From Wolbachia endosymbiont (group E) of Neria commutata (GTDB lineage: Bacteria > Pseudomonadota > Alphaproteobacteria > Rickettsiales > Anaplasmataceae), in NCBI RefSeq assembly GCF_964026735.1, contig NZ_OZ034692.1, positions 1,054,001 through 1,118,000 of the forward strand: 64,000 nt of DNA. The letters run 5' to 3'. Under the pieces are notes generated by a model, which saw nothing but the letters and a program-made list of their open reading frames with translations, made no database searches and was not told the origin of the DNA. The translations under genes were made by a program, and so were the position numbers. This document shows positions 1-8,198 of this stretch, piece after piece (positions within the stretch are counted from its first letter, which is position 1; every line of letters begins with the position of its first letter).

Positions 1-1026
1 TGATAATATTTTTTCCTGCAAATTAGCCATGGTTAAAGTTGTAACAGCAACTTTTTCACCATGTAGTGAGAAGTGATCTTTAGTTACTATTTCCATTGCA
101 TGAGCTATCATATGCTCTCCTTGACTTGCAGAATAACTACCCTTTGCAATCACCATTCCAAGTCCTGAAATCAGTAGAGCCTCCATTAATAACAGAATTG
201 TATCTCTATCTTTTTCAATAAATTTTATATAGTCTCTAAGCAGAATTTGTTCTAAGTCGTGTGTAAGTGAGAATGGTAATTCGTTATATTCTGTACCAAG
301 TAATAAATTAGATAACAACCAGTCAGCTTGTACTGTTGAACGACAAACAAAATCTGCAAAACCACTTAACGTAAGACGTAGTGGTGCATTGGTGAGTATA
401 TTTATGTCAATATATATTGCCTTTGGAAGGTGTGCTTCAAATGATTTTTTATGTCCGTTCACTAATATGGAAGCGTTTGCAGAGGTATATCCATTCATAG
501 AAGCGGCTGTTGGAAATGATATGTAATCCTTTCCTTCAAGATAACTTGCGTATTTGCAGATGTCATTAATAGTACCACTGCCGAATGCAACTATTAAATC
601 ACTATCCTTTGCTTCGCTCCTCACTAAGTTTACAATCTCAAGAGAAGCAATAACACCACTGTCTGGTGTCATTCCAGCGCTTTTTTTCCTGTCATCCGAG
701 TAGCGGAGACTGGGATCCATCTTATTTTCATCATGGACATTGTTTTTGATATATGTTCCTAGGATCCGCTGCCCATTGTATAATTTGCAAATATGTTTAT
801 ACCTGGATCCCAGTGTCACGCACTGGGATGACAAAATTTGATGAGAAATTTTATTTAATGCATTTTTACTTAAAAGTTTTGCTGTATTATCATCTGCAAC
901 TAAAAAAACTTTATTTCCATGCTGTTTGCATATTTCATGAATATTATCAGCAAGATAATAGTCTACTATTATTTCCTTTGTAAAAGTGTGTTTGGTTTGG
1001 TGTAATATTTGTTTTAAATAATTCAT
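1..1026 (-). CDS. sn-glycerol-1-phosphate dehydrogenase (AraM/EgsA family), 3' end outside window
   Basis: The reverse strand is open from ATG at 1026 to the window edge (342 codons, no stop). Family landmarks are visible: a dinucleotide-binding GSGTIND motif, a substrate loop around FPTAASMNGYTS, and candidate metal ligands in GFADF, SQGEHMIAH and FSLHGEK. Members reduce dihydroxyacetone phosphate to glycerol-1-phosphate using NAD(P)H and a bound metal; the physiological role in a Gram-negative endosymbiont is unclear. About 55 residues between the N-terminal strand region and the GSGT motif come from palindromic repeat DNA (663-835) and keep the frame. The gene is divergent from dapE with about 42 bp between start codons. 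Other iron-dependent alcohol dehydrogenases are the main alternative, but the ADFVCRSTVQADW segment favours AraM. Confidence 0.8.
   Translation of the reverse strand, partial: MNYLKQILHQTKHTFTKEIIVDYYLADNIHEICKQHGNKVFLVADDNTAKLLSKNALNKISHQILSSQCVTLGSRYKHICKLYNGQRILGTYIKNNVHDENKMDPSLRYSDDRKKSAGMTPDSGVIASLEIVNLVRSEAKDSDLIVAFGSGTINDICKYASYLEGKDYISFPTAASMNGYTSANASILVNGHKKSFEAHLPKAIYIDINILTNAPLRLTLSGFADFVCRSTVQADWLLSNLLLGTEYNELPFSLTHDLEQILLRDYIKFIEKDRDTILLLMEALLISGLGMVIAKGSYSASQGEHMIAHAMEIVTKDHFSLHGEKVAVTTLTMANLQEKILS
663..835. repeat. Wolbachia palindromic element(s) inside the AraM-family gene
   Basis: Two inverted-repeat units are visible: one around 666-720 (GTCATTCCAGC ... GACTGGGATCC) and one around 797-832 (CTGGATCCCAGTG ... 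CACTGGGATGACA). They resemble the short palindromes scattered through Wolbachia and Rickettsia genomes, which can insert into reading frames. Here the block is read through in frame, adding about 55 residues. Confidence 0.75.
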
Positions 1027-1068
1027 AGAGTGTTTACAATATAGCAATATCAGTGTTTCAAAGTTGAC

Positions 1069-2274
1069 ATGAAAATTGACCCTGTAGAGTTAACTAAGAA
1101 ATTAATTTCCTTTGAAAGCATAACACCACAAGATGGCGGAGCAATAGAATATATAGCAAAAATCCTCAAGAAAAGTGGTTTTGATTGCAAGATTTTAGAG
1201 TTTGGTGATAGCGTAGTTAAAGTTAAAAATCTCTATGCAAAATATATAAATGGAATACCAAATCTATGTTTTGCTGGGCATGTTGACGTTGTGCCGCCAG
1301 GTGAGTTAAAGAACTGGACATCAGATCCATTTAAGCCAGAAGTTAGAAATGGAATGTTATATGGAAGAGGGGCAGCTGATATGAAAAGTGGAGTAGCTGC
1401 GTTTATTGCTGCTATGGTAAACTTAATTTCAGAAAAATTTCGATTTAATGGTTCAATAAGCACATTGATTACCAGTGCAGAAGAAAGCACAGAAGAATAT
1501 GGAACAAAAGCAGTCTTAGAATGGATGGAAAGCAAGCAAAAAAAGATAGATTATTCCATAGTTGCCGAGCCAACCAGTGATGAGAAGCTCGGGGATACCA
1601 TAAAAATAGGCAGAAGAGGTTCTTCAACATTTGAATTAATGTGCTACGGAAAACAGGGGCATGTTGCTTACCCAGATTTAGCTGATAATCCAATATATAA
1701 AATTATATCTATATTAAGTAAAATAAAAAATACTACCTTTGATCTTGGTAACAAATATTTTCAACCTTCAAATTGTGAAATTACCACCGTAGATGTTGGA
1801 AATAATACTGGCAATTTAATACCTGGTTTAATCACTGCACGTTTCAATATTCGGTATAACAATGAACAAACGCTAGGTGGCTTATATAAGCTTGTTGATA
1901 CAATGTGCTCCAGCGTTACTAGTGATTATAAGCTCTCTATGCATAGCAGCAGAGATGTTTTTCTGTCTGTTCCCGATAGAAATACTGATATTATGTTTGA
2001 TGCGATAAACAAAGTTACCAATGTTGATGCTATGTTCAGCACAAGTGGTGGTACATCGGACGCTGCATTTATCAAAGGTTTTTGCCCAGTGATTGAATTT
2101 GGTATGATCAATAAAACTGCACATCAGGCAAATGAATGCGTAGCAGTAAATGACATACACAAATTAACAGCTATATATAAGGAATTTATAGAAAATTATT
2201 TTAATCCCACTAATAGGGTGGTTGGTCAAATCAATGTAATAAACAATATATCCGGCGGTCCATTGTTAGCTTAG
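1069..2274 (+). CDS. dapE: Succinyl-diaminopimelate desuccinylase DapE
   Basis: This M20-family di-zinc amidohydrolase makes LL-diaminopimelate from N-succinyl-LL-diaminopimelate in the lysine and peptidoglycan-precursor pathway. The protein has 401 residues. It shows the GHVDVVPPG metal-binding motif, YGRGAADMKSG, the TSAEES catalytic glutamate region, an inserted dimerisation domain (about 180-290), and a C-terminal FSTSGGTSDAAF motif with a late HQANE histidine. Length fits the family plus a short C-terminal tail. ATG at 1069 gives the expected N-terminus. It lies divergent from the AraM-family gene. Retention fits the presence of a D,D-carboxypeptidase gene later in the window and the lipid II metabolism known for Wolbachia. 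Confidence 0.95.
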   Translation: MKIDPVELTKKLISFESITPQDGGAIEYIAKILKKSGFDCKILEFGDSVVKVKNLYAKYINGIPNLCFAGHVDVVPPGELKNWTSDPFKPEVRNGMLYGRGAADMKSGVAAFIAAMVNLISEKFRFNGSISTLITSAEESTEEYGTKAVLEWMESKQKKIDYSIVAEPTSDEKLGDTIKIGRRGSSTFELMCYGKQGHVAYPDLADNPIYKIISILSKIKNTTFDLGNKYFQPSNCEITTVDVGNNTGNLIPGLITARFNIRYNNEQTLGGLYKLVDTMCSSVTSDYKLSMHSSRDVFLSVPDRNTDIMFDAINKVTNVDAMFSTSGGTSDAAFIKGFCPVIEFGMINKTAHQANECVAVNDIHKLTAIYKEFIENYFNPTNRVVGQINVINNISGGPLLA

Positions 2275-2377
2275 CTATATATTGGTATCAAGCCAGTTGA
2301 AGAAATTTTTACAGTGTTAAAACTAAAGAAGGCTTGCATACAAATCCATCGAGGTGTAAAATCACAGTTATTTTAGA

Positions 2378-2992
2378 ATGAATAGGTTAGTTATGAATCT
2401 TGTGACAAAATCTGCTATCGATTTTATTGCTCCTACCGTCCTTTCTGACGGGAAAGTTGTTGATGACTTCTGTCTTAGCAAGCACGTAAAAAATAAATAT
2501 GCTGTTCTTTTTTTCTATCCACTTGACTTTACCTTTGTCTGTCCAACTGAACTTATATCATTGAATAATAAAATAAGCGAATTTGCAAAACGTAACGTTG
2601 AGGTTATAGGAATAAGTGTGGATTCAAAATTCTCTCACAGTCATTGGCGTAAAACTCCAATTAAGGAAGGCGGTATTGGTGAAATTAGTTATCCTTTGGT
2701 TTCTGACATAAAGAAGTCTATATCAAGGGATTATGGGATTTTATATGATGATTCAATTGCACTTAGAGCTACTTTTATAATAGATGAAAAATTTATTGTA
2801 CGTCATCAGTCAACAAATGACTTACCTCTGGGACGTAGCATTGATGAACTTATTAGGACTATTGATGCAATTGAACATAACAAAGAACATGGTGAAGTCT
2901 GCCCAGCAGGATGGAAAAAAGGCAAGCCAGCAATGCAAGCAAGCGATGAAGGAGTAGCTGATTATCTTAACTCTCACAGTGAAGAGTTATAA
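2378..2992 (+). CDS. 2-Cys peroxiredoxin (AhpC/Tsa family)
   Basis: This thiol peroxidase reduces hydrogen peroxide and organic peroxides. The peroxidatic cysteine lies in FYPLDFTFVCPTELI and the resolving cysteine in GEVCPAGW near the C-terminus, the typical 2-Cys arrangement. The frame opens at ATG 2378, but an in-frame ATG at 2393 gives the more usual N-terminus (MNLVTKSAIDF) and may be the real start. The 3' end overlaps the next gene, thioredoxin reductase, by 14 bp. Co-translation with the enzyme that supplies the thioredoxin reducing power is a sensible functional pairing. Confidence 0.93.
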   Translation: MNRLVMNLVTKSAIDFIAPTVLSDGKVVDDFCLSKHVKNKYAVLFFYPLDFTFVCPTELISLNNKISEFAKRNVEVIGISVDSKFSHSHWRKTPIKEGGIGEISYPLVSDIKKSISRDYGILYDDSIALRATFIIDEKFIVRHQSTNDLPLGRSIDELIRTIDAIEHNKEHGEVCPAGWKKGKPAMQASDEGVADYLNSHSEEL

Positions 2993-3926
2993 ATTGAATA
3001 CAAAAGTTTTAATCATTGGCTCTGGAGCAGCAGGTTATTCTGCTGCTATATATGCAGCGCGTGCAAACTTGGAGCCAATTGTACTAACGGGAATGCAGCC
3101 TGGTGGCCAGCTTACAATCACTACAGAAGTTGAAAACTATCCTGGTTTTGTGTCAATACAAGGCCCAGAACTAATGGAGCAAATGAGGTTGCATGCAGAA
3201 AAGGTTGGGGCAAAAATAGTAAATGATGAAATAAAAAGTGTTGAGCAGCTTGAAGGTTCTAATGAATATCAATTTAAGTCTTTTGGCACTTTTAATAATT
3301 ACCATTCTAATTCAGTTATAATTGCAGCTGGTGCACAAGCAAAATGGCTTGATTTAGAAAGTGAAAAGAAATTTCAAGGTTATGGAGTTTCAGCCTGTGC
3401 AACTTGTGATGGTGCATTTTTTAAGAATAAAGTCGTAGTTGTGGTCGGTGGCGGAAATACCGCTGTTGAAGAAGCAATATTCTTAACTCGCTTTGCTAAG
3501 CAAGTTATATTGATACATAGACGCAATACACTAAGAGCAGAAAAAATAATGCAAGACCGACTCTTCAAGAATGAAAAAATAAAAATTATGTGGAATCATG
3601 CTGTGGAAGAAATACTCGGAGAAGAAAATCCAAAGAAAGTTACCGGCATAAGAATTAAATCAACCGAAACTGAAAGTATTCAAGAAATGAAGGTAGACGG
3701 AGTATTTATTGCAATTGGACATGCACCAAATACAGGTATTTTTAAAGGTTTTATTGATATGGATGAACAGAGCTATATAATTACTGAACCTGGAACAACT
3801 TTAACTAGTAGGCCAGGAGTATTTGCTGCAGGTGATGTTCAGGATAAAGTGTATCGTCAGGCGGTGGTTGCAGCTGGAACAGGATGCATGGCTGCACTTG
3901 ATGCGGAAAAATTTTTACAAGCTTAA
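2979..3926 (+). CDS. trxB: Thioredoxin-disulfide reductase TrxB
   Basis: This FAD/NADPH flavoenzyme reduces thioredoxin. The 315-residue protein has the N-terminal FAD-binding IIGSGAAGYSAA motif, the redox-active CATC pair (SACATCDGAFF), the NADPH-binding VVVVGGGNTAVEEA motif and the C-terminal VFAAGDVQD FAD motif, in canonical order and at full length. The start is GTG at 2979, inside the end of the peroxiredoxin gene. The 14-bp overlap suggests translational coupling into a small antioxidant operon. Confidence 0.95.
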   Translation: MKSYKLNTKVLIIGSGAAGYSAAIYAARANLEPIVLTGMQPGGQLTITTEVENYPGFVSIQGPELMEQMRLHAEKVGAKIVNDEIKSVEQLEGSNEYQFKSFGTFNNYHSNSVIIAAGAQAKWLDLESEKKFQGYGVSACATCDGAFFKNKVVVVVGGGNTAVEEAIFLTRFAKQVILIHRRNTLRAEKIMQDRLFKNEKIKIMWNHAVEEILGEENPKKVTGIRIKSTETESIQEMKVDGVFIAIGHAPNTGIFKGFIDMDEQSYIITEPGTTLTSRPGVFAAGDVQDKVYRQAVVAAGTGCMAALDAEKFLQA

Positions 3927-3980
3927 TTTGTGTAAAAAGCCAGCGCTAGCTCTTGACTTTATTTAATCATATTCTACAGT

Positions 3981-5264
3981 TCAGTTCCTCCGGGTTCCAT
4001 CCTCTGCTATTTTGCTTTTTGGATGATTTGAAGAATGCTCTTCTTTTCCTTGAATTTGCAATATAGCAATAAGTCCAATTGATGCACAGAAAATCATGTA
4101 AAAACTAGCTGAAGTTCCCTGTCCTGTAACCTTAATAATTGTTGTGCATATAAACGGTGCAAGACCACCAAAAAATCCAGCGGCTATATTTCTTGATAAA
4201 CCAAATCCACTATAGCGTACCTTTGTTGGAAATAATTCACACATCAGCGCGCTGACAGGACCAAGCGATGCAGCTATTGGAATTATAAAAAGAATGTGTG
4301 CCATGATGGTTTGTAAATAATCACCACTACGTAACATTGAAAAGACAGGATAGCTCACTATTATAAAAGCTATAAATGCAAATTTCATGACTTTTTCTCT
4401 TCCGATTCTGTCAGAAAGTATTGCAAACAATATTGCCAATCCTCCGAGCGCAATTTGGCTGAGTATTTCCACTATGTGGTTAAAATGAGTACTTATTGTT
4501 GATACTTTCTCCGTAAGCACACTGAAAAATACTAGATATATATAAAGGGATGAATTTTCAACTATGTCCACTCCCACTGATATCAGAAAAGGCTTTTTAT
4601 AATTGCTTAATAACTCTTTTAGTGGCAGTTCGGATGGTTTTTTTTGTTTCTTATACTCTGGGCTTTCGTCAAGTATATATCTCATGTATATGCTGACTAA
4701 TCCCATTCCTAAACTGAAAATAAAAGGTAGCCTCCATCCCCAAGATTCAAAATCAGATACTTTCTTGCATATTAATACCACTATAAGACTTAATATTGAC
4801 CCCAAAATTGCACTTAAAACTTCGATGCTTCCAAAAAATCCTTTTTTATTTTTTGGAGCATGTTCTATTAAAAACGGTGCATTTCCTGCTTCACCACCAA
4901 GAGATATACCCTGCAGTAACCTTAAACAAACTAGCAATATTGATGCAAGTATTCCAATATTTTGATAGCCTGGCACAAAAACGATTAACACGGTTGATAG
5001 AGTCATCAATATAATCGAGAGCAATAAAGCAACTCTCCTTCCATGTTTATCGCCAATGTGACCAAATATAGCAGCTCCAATTGGCCTCATTAAAAAACCT
5101 ACTGCAAATACTCCAAAAGCCTTTAATACACTGGTTAATTGGTCATCTGATGAAAAAAATACACCACCAATTATGTTGACTAAATGACCAAAGAGCATGT
5201 GATCGTACCACAATAAAGTGTTACAAATCAAACTTGATAGTATTACTTTGGTCACTTGCTGCAT
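3981..5264 (-). CDS. MFS transporter, metabolite:H+ symporter (ProP-like) family
   Basis: A 427-residue membrane protein with about 12 hydrophobic segments. After TM2 it has the MFS loop signature GHIGDKHGRRVALL, preceded by FLMRPIGAAIFG, which is characteristic of the MHS subgroup (ProP, KgtP, ShiA). The repeat of this motif after TM8 (LSDRIGREKVM) is also present. Such symporters import osmolytes, dicarboxylates or amino acids with protons, and the substrate cannot be read from sequence. The gene is convergent with trxB (54 bp gap) and has its own promoter side toward 5265-5532. Confidence 0.88.
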   Translation of the reverse strand: MQQVTKVILSSLICNTLLWYDHMLFGHLVNIIGGVFFSSDDQLTSVLKAFGVFAVGFLMRPIGAAIFGHIGDKHGRRVALLLSIILMTLSTVLIVFVPGYQNIGILASILLVCLRLLQGISLGGEAGNAPFLIEHAPKNKKGFFGSIEVLSAILGSILSLIVVLICKKVSDFESWGWRLPFIFSLGMGLVSIYMRYILDESPEYKKQKKPSELPLKELLSNYKKPFLISVGVDIVENSSLYIYLVFFSVLTEKVSTISTHFNHIVEILSQIALGGLAILFAILSDRIGREKVMKFAFIAFIIVSYPVFSMLRSGDYLQTIMAHILFIIPIAASLGPVSALMCELFPTKVRYSGFGLSRNIAAGFFGGLAPFICTTIIKVTGQGTSASFYMIFCASIGLIAILQIQGKEEHSSNHPKSKIAEDGTRRN

Positions 5265-5532
5265 AATTTTCCTATAGCCAGTTTGATATTATATGTAAAA
5301 AAAAATGTGAACTTTATATGAATATTATATTAACAATATAAGTCTTAATATTTTATACTATTGACTATATTCAGTATTTTCTTATTATTGCCCACATAAC
5401 CCCATAAAGATATCGTATTTTGGTGAGAAGATCTATATACGCAAATAAAAAGGCAATTCGGTTATCATTCAGCATCCTCTTTTCTGTCATCCCAGTGTCC
5501 TCTACTCAGATGACACCTTTTGGGCTACTTGG
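5265..5532. other. Intergenic region between MFS gene and rsmH
   Basis: This AT-rich spacer lies between divergent genes. Its only recognisable structure is a palindromic repeat unit around 5478-5535 (GTCATCCCAGTG ... CTACTCAGATGACACC ... GGATGACCC) that runs into the rsmH start codon. No RNA gene or further reading frame was seen. Confidence 0.5.
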
Positions 5533-6474
5533 ATGACCCATACTCCAGTTTTATTAAAAGAGATGTTATCACTACTATCACCACAAAATGGCAAGATATA
5601 TATTGATGCTACGTTTGGAGCTGGGGGATATAGTAATGGTATATTGGCTTCAGCAGATTGCAAAGTACATGCAATTGATAGAGATGAAGCTGTTACTCAA
5701 TTTTATGACGATCTGAACACTAAATATCCGGACAAAATAAAGCTTTTCATTGAAAAATTTAGTAATATTAAAAGTATACTAAGCAGTATTGAACCATCTT
5801 CCGGCATACCATTACTTGATACTGGAATGACATCAAACAGAGTGGCTGAAGGTATAGATGGGGTGGTCTTTGACATTGGAGTTTCATCTATGCAGCTTGA
5901 CAACGGAGATAGGGGATTCTCATTTTTGCACGATGGTCCACTTGATATGAGCATGGATAATTCTTCTCATATAAATGCTTCAACGTTTGTCAATGCTTTG
6001 CGTGAGGAAGAAATTGCAAGTACTATATATAATTACGGAGGCGAGCGTCATTCTCGCAAAGTTGCAAGAGCGATAGTAAAGGCACGAAAGAAAAAACTTA
6101 TCAAAACTACATTTGAGCTCGCAGAAATTATACGTTCTGTGGTGTTTCGTGGAAAAAGCAAAATCGATCCTGCAACCAGAACATTTCAGGCAATCAGAAT
6201 ATGGGTAAATGACGAACTGGGTGAACTGGAAAAGGGTATTAAAGCTGCATCTGAAATTTTAAACAAGAATGGTAAATTAATTGTTGTCACCTTTCACTCG
6301 TTAGAAGATCGTATAGTCAAAACTTTTTTTAGAGATTTATGTGAGCCAAAGTCTGCTGATAGCAAGAAATTTTCGCTTTTAAATAAAAAAGTAATAAAAG
6401 CAAGTGAAGAAGAAGTAAAAGCAAATCCACGTTCGCGTTCAGCAAAACTAAGAGCTATAGAAAGGTTGTCATGA
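5533..6474 (+). CDS. rsmH: 16S rRNA (cytosine-1402-N4)-methyltransferase RsmH
   Basis: A SAM-dependent enzyme that methylates N4 of C1402 in the 16S rRNA decoding centre. The 313-residue protein begins MTHTPVLLKEML and shows the SAM-binding YIDATFGAGGYS motif, VVFDIGVSSMQLDNGDRGFSF, and the C-terminal VTFHSLEDRIVK and NPRSRSAKLRAIER motifs. The start ATG lies at the tail of a palindromic repeat. A second repeat-derived block (5800-5836) adds about a dozen residues (GIPLLDTGMTSN) just before the DIGVSS motif. It overlaps the ftsL-like gene by 4 bp (ATGA), matching the usual mraW-ftsL order of division clusters. Confidence 0.95.
   Translation: MTHTPVLLKEMLSLLSPQNGKIYIDATFGAGGYSNGILASADCKVHAIDRDEAVTQFYDDLNTKYPDKIKLFIEKFSNIKSILSSIEPSSGIPLLDTGMTSNRVAEGIDGVVFDIGVSSMQLDNGDRGFSFLHDGPLDMSMDNSSHINASTFVNALREEEIASTIYNYGGERHSRKVARAIVKARKKKLIKTTFELAEIIRSVVFRGKSKIDPATRTFQAIRIWVNDELGELEKGIKAASEILNKNGKLIVVTFHSLEDRIVKTFFRDLCEPKSADSKKFSLLNKKVIKASEEEVKANPRSRSAKLRAIERLS
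5800..5836. repeat. Palindromic repeat block inside rsmH
   Basis: The segment reading CCATTACTTGATACTGGAATG, ending in GACATC, matches the GTCATTCCAG... repeat family on the complementary strand. It falls where RsmH homologues run straight into the DIGVSSMQLD motif, so it looks like an in-frame insertion. Confidence 0.55.
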
Positions 6475-6761
6475 AAACTTTCTGCATCGTTTCAATAGCT
6501 CTGTTTTTTCTTAGCATTATAGGACTATTTAAAGTGAAACTACACGTTCAGTCATTAAATAGAGAGCTAATAAAAATAAAAAATGAAATTAATTTAGTAC
6601 AAAGTGATATAAAAGTTTTGCAAGCCGAGTGGAGTTATTTGAACAATCCAAAAAGACTTGCAAGCCTTGTAGAAAAATACCTAAAAAGTAACTCTTTGAT
6701 ACTTACTAGTCAGGTAAAAAACCTTAACAGTGAGTTGGCACAGCTTAAAATTCCAGATTAA
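6471..6761 (+). CDS. Cell division protein FtsL-like, small bitopic membrane protein
   Basis: A 96-residue protein with one N-terminal membrane helix (about residues 3-22), followed by a coiled-coil-like heptad region and the LQAEWSYLNNPKRLASLVEKYL segment typical of FtsL/DUF2730-like division proteins. FtsL acts in the periplasm with FtsB and FtsQ in divisome assembly. Identity rests on topology, the AEWxYLNxPxRLExLA-type motif and its position directly after rsmH with a 4-bp ATGA overlap. Confidence 0.75.
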   Translation: MKTFCIVSIALFFLSIIGLFKVKLHVQSLNRELIKIKNEINLVQSDIKVLQAEWSYLNNPKRLASLVEKYLKSNSLILTSQVKNLNSELAQLKIPD

Positions 6762-6794
6762 ATTAGCTAGAGCTAACTCAAATATAATTTATAC

Positions 6795-6823
6795 TTTGGC
6801 TTTCAGCCTAAATGTGTTATAAT
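6795..6823 (+). promoter_or_regulatory. Candidate sigma70 promoter for the isc operon
   Basis: A perfect TATAAT lies at 6818-6823, with a weak -35 (TTTGGC, 6795-6800) at 17-bp spacing, about 30 bp before the iscU start. The -10 is clear and the -35 is poor. I see no IscR-type operator that I could defend. Confidence 0.4.
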
Positions 6824-6850
6824 ATAAGGTAGCGGTTTACAGGTAGTTTT

Positions 6851-7291
6851 ATGAGTTATAATGAGAAAATTTTAGATCATTACGAAAATCCAAGGAATGT
6901 TGGCTCTCTGGATAAAAACGACCCAAACGTTGGCACTGGATTAGTTGGCGCACCATCATGTGGCGATGTTATGAAGCTACAGATAAAAGTCAATGAAAAA
7001 GGTATTATTGAAGATGCAAAATTTAAAACTTTTGGTTGCGGTTCTGCGATTGCTTCAAGTTCCTTGTTAACAGAAATGATAAAAGGAAGAACTATTAGTG
7101 ATGTTACACAGATAAAGAATACTCAAATAGTACAAGAGTTATCTTTGCCTCCAGTCAAGATACACTGCTCAGTTCTTGCTGAAGATGCTATAAAAGCTGC
7201 TATTCATGATTATCAAAGCAAACAAAACAAGAGTGATGATGAAGGATATGAATCGGAAGATGAGGAAAATAATTCTACAGTAATTAACTAG
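6851..7291 (+). CDS. iscU: Iron-sulfur cluster scaffold protein IscU with acidic C-terminal tail
   Basis: IscU assembles [2Fe-2S] clusters with IscS and passes them on with HscA/HscB. Conserved scaffold cysteines are present in GAPSCGDVMKL, FGCGSAIASSS and PPVKIHCSVLAEDA. The HscA-recognition region, normally LPPVK, reads LPPVK here. The protein has 146 residues against about 128 in most bacteria. The extra C-terminus is acidic and contains SDDEGYESEDEE, a motif that recurs inside the next gene, iscA. It heads an iscU-iscA-hscB-hscA cluster; iscS is not in the window. Confidence 0.95.
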   Translation: MSYNEKILDHYENPRNVGSLDKNDPNVGTGLVGAPSCGDVMKLQIKVNEKGIIEDAKFKTFGCGSAIASSSLLTEMIKGRTISDVTQIKNTQIVQELSLPPVKIHCSVLAEDAIKAAIHDYQSKQNKSDDEGYESEDEENNSTVIN

Positions 7292-7297
7292 GTTGTA

Positions 7298-7747
7298 ATG
7301 AGTGAATGCTTGAAAGAAAGTGGGGTTACAAAAAAGAACAAAGATCCTATCACTATAACAGATAGGGCCCTTGGTAGGGTAAGGTATTTATTGGATCAGA
7401 AAGATAATACCAAAAAAAATACTGAAGAAAGTGATGAAGGATATGAATCTGGGGATGATGAGGGATATGAAAAGGCAATTGGTATTAGGGTGTTAATTAA
7501 ACAAAGAGGATGCTCTGGTCTAAAATACGACATTGAATATGCATATGATATTCGTCCTTTTGAGTCGGTAATCGAAGGAAGCTGCAGTGATGGCCACAAA
7601 GTTAAAGTACTAATTGATCCAAAATCTCTAATGTTTATGCTTGGTTCTGAAATGGATTATGTAGAAGAAAAATTTTCATCAGGTTTTATTTTTAAAAATC
7701 CCAATGAAAAAGGAAAATGTGGCTGTGGAGAAAGCTTTCATGTCTAG
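7298..7747 (+). CDS. iscA: A-type iron-sulfur carrier IscA with inserted acidic repeat
   Basis: This A-type carrier delivers clusters to target proteins. Ligand cysteines are at KQRGCSGLKY and in the C-terminal CGCGESFHV. The 149-residue protein is longer than the usual ~107 because of a segment (about residues 32-60) containing EESDEGYESGDDEGYEKA between the first helix and the GIRVLIKQRGCSG core. The shared DNA (about 7231-7250 in iscU, 7432-7451 in iscA) is almost identical. It starts 6 bp after iscU and its stop overlaps the hscB start. Confidence 0.92.
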   Translation: MSECLKESGVTKKNKDPITITDRALGRVRYLLDQKDNTKKNTEESDEGYESGDDEGYEKAIGIRVLIKQRGCSGLKYDIEYAYDIRPFESVIEGSCSDGHKVKVLIDPKSLMFMLGSEMDYVEEKFSSGFIFKNPNEKGKCGCGESFHV

Positions 7748-8198
7748 CAACTATTTTGCGTTATTTGAAATTGAGCCAGCTTTCAATATCGGCATTGATC
7801 AGCTAGAGAAGAAATACATTGAGCTAAGCAGGACTGATATAAATGAAGGGCAATCTAAAAACATAATGAATATTAACAAAGCTTATCAGGTGCTAAAATC
7901 ACCACTAAAACGTGCTGAACACTTGCTGGATTTTTTTGATGTAAAAAGTCAAAATGACCACCCAAATTCTGAAACATTGAATGAATCTATTGAGATAAGG
8001 GAATATCTATTGGATTGTGACGACCTTCAATTTGCAAGTAGAATGATCGACAAAAGAATAAAAGAATGTATTAAAAATCTAACTAATGCTTTCGCTAAAA
8101 AAAAAAATAATGAAGCTGCCAAACAAGTTTTAAGATTAAAATATTTATACAAGTCATTTGAGGAGGTAAAGAAAAATGCAGCCAATTCAAATTTCTGA
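7740..8198 (+). CDS. hscB: Co-chaperone HscB with degenerate J-domain
   Basis: HscB normally targets IscU to the Hsp70 HscA and stimulates its ATPase through an HPD motif. The N-terminus MSSNYFALFEIEPAF, the KAYQVLKSPLKRAEHLL helix and a C-terminal IscU-binding helical domain identify it. The expected HPDKF loop is absent: the sequence runs LEKKYIELSRTDINEGQSKN. ATG 7740 is chosen because it gives the family N-terminus and overlaps the iscA stop by 8 bp; the frame is open further upstream. It overlaps hscA by 23 bp. Confidence 0.88.
   Translation: MSSNYFALFEIEPAFNIGIDQLEKKYIELSRTDINEGQSKNIMNINKAYQVLKSPLKRAEHLLDFFDVKSQNDHPNSETLNESIEIREYLLDCDDLQFASRMIDKRIKECIKNLTNAFAKKKNNEAAKQVLRLKYLYKSFEEVKKNAANSNF

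Noticed and set aside
753..983. Open frame on the plus strand within the AraM-family gene
   Set aside because: It is antisense to a clearly conserved reverse-strand gene and includes repeat DNA; no ribosome-binding site or family.
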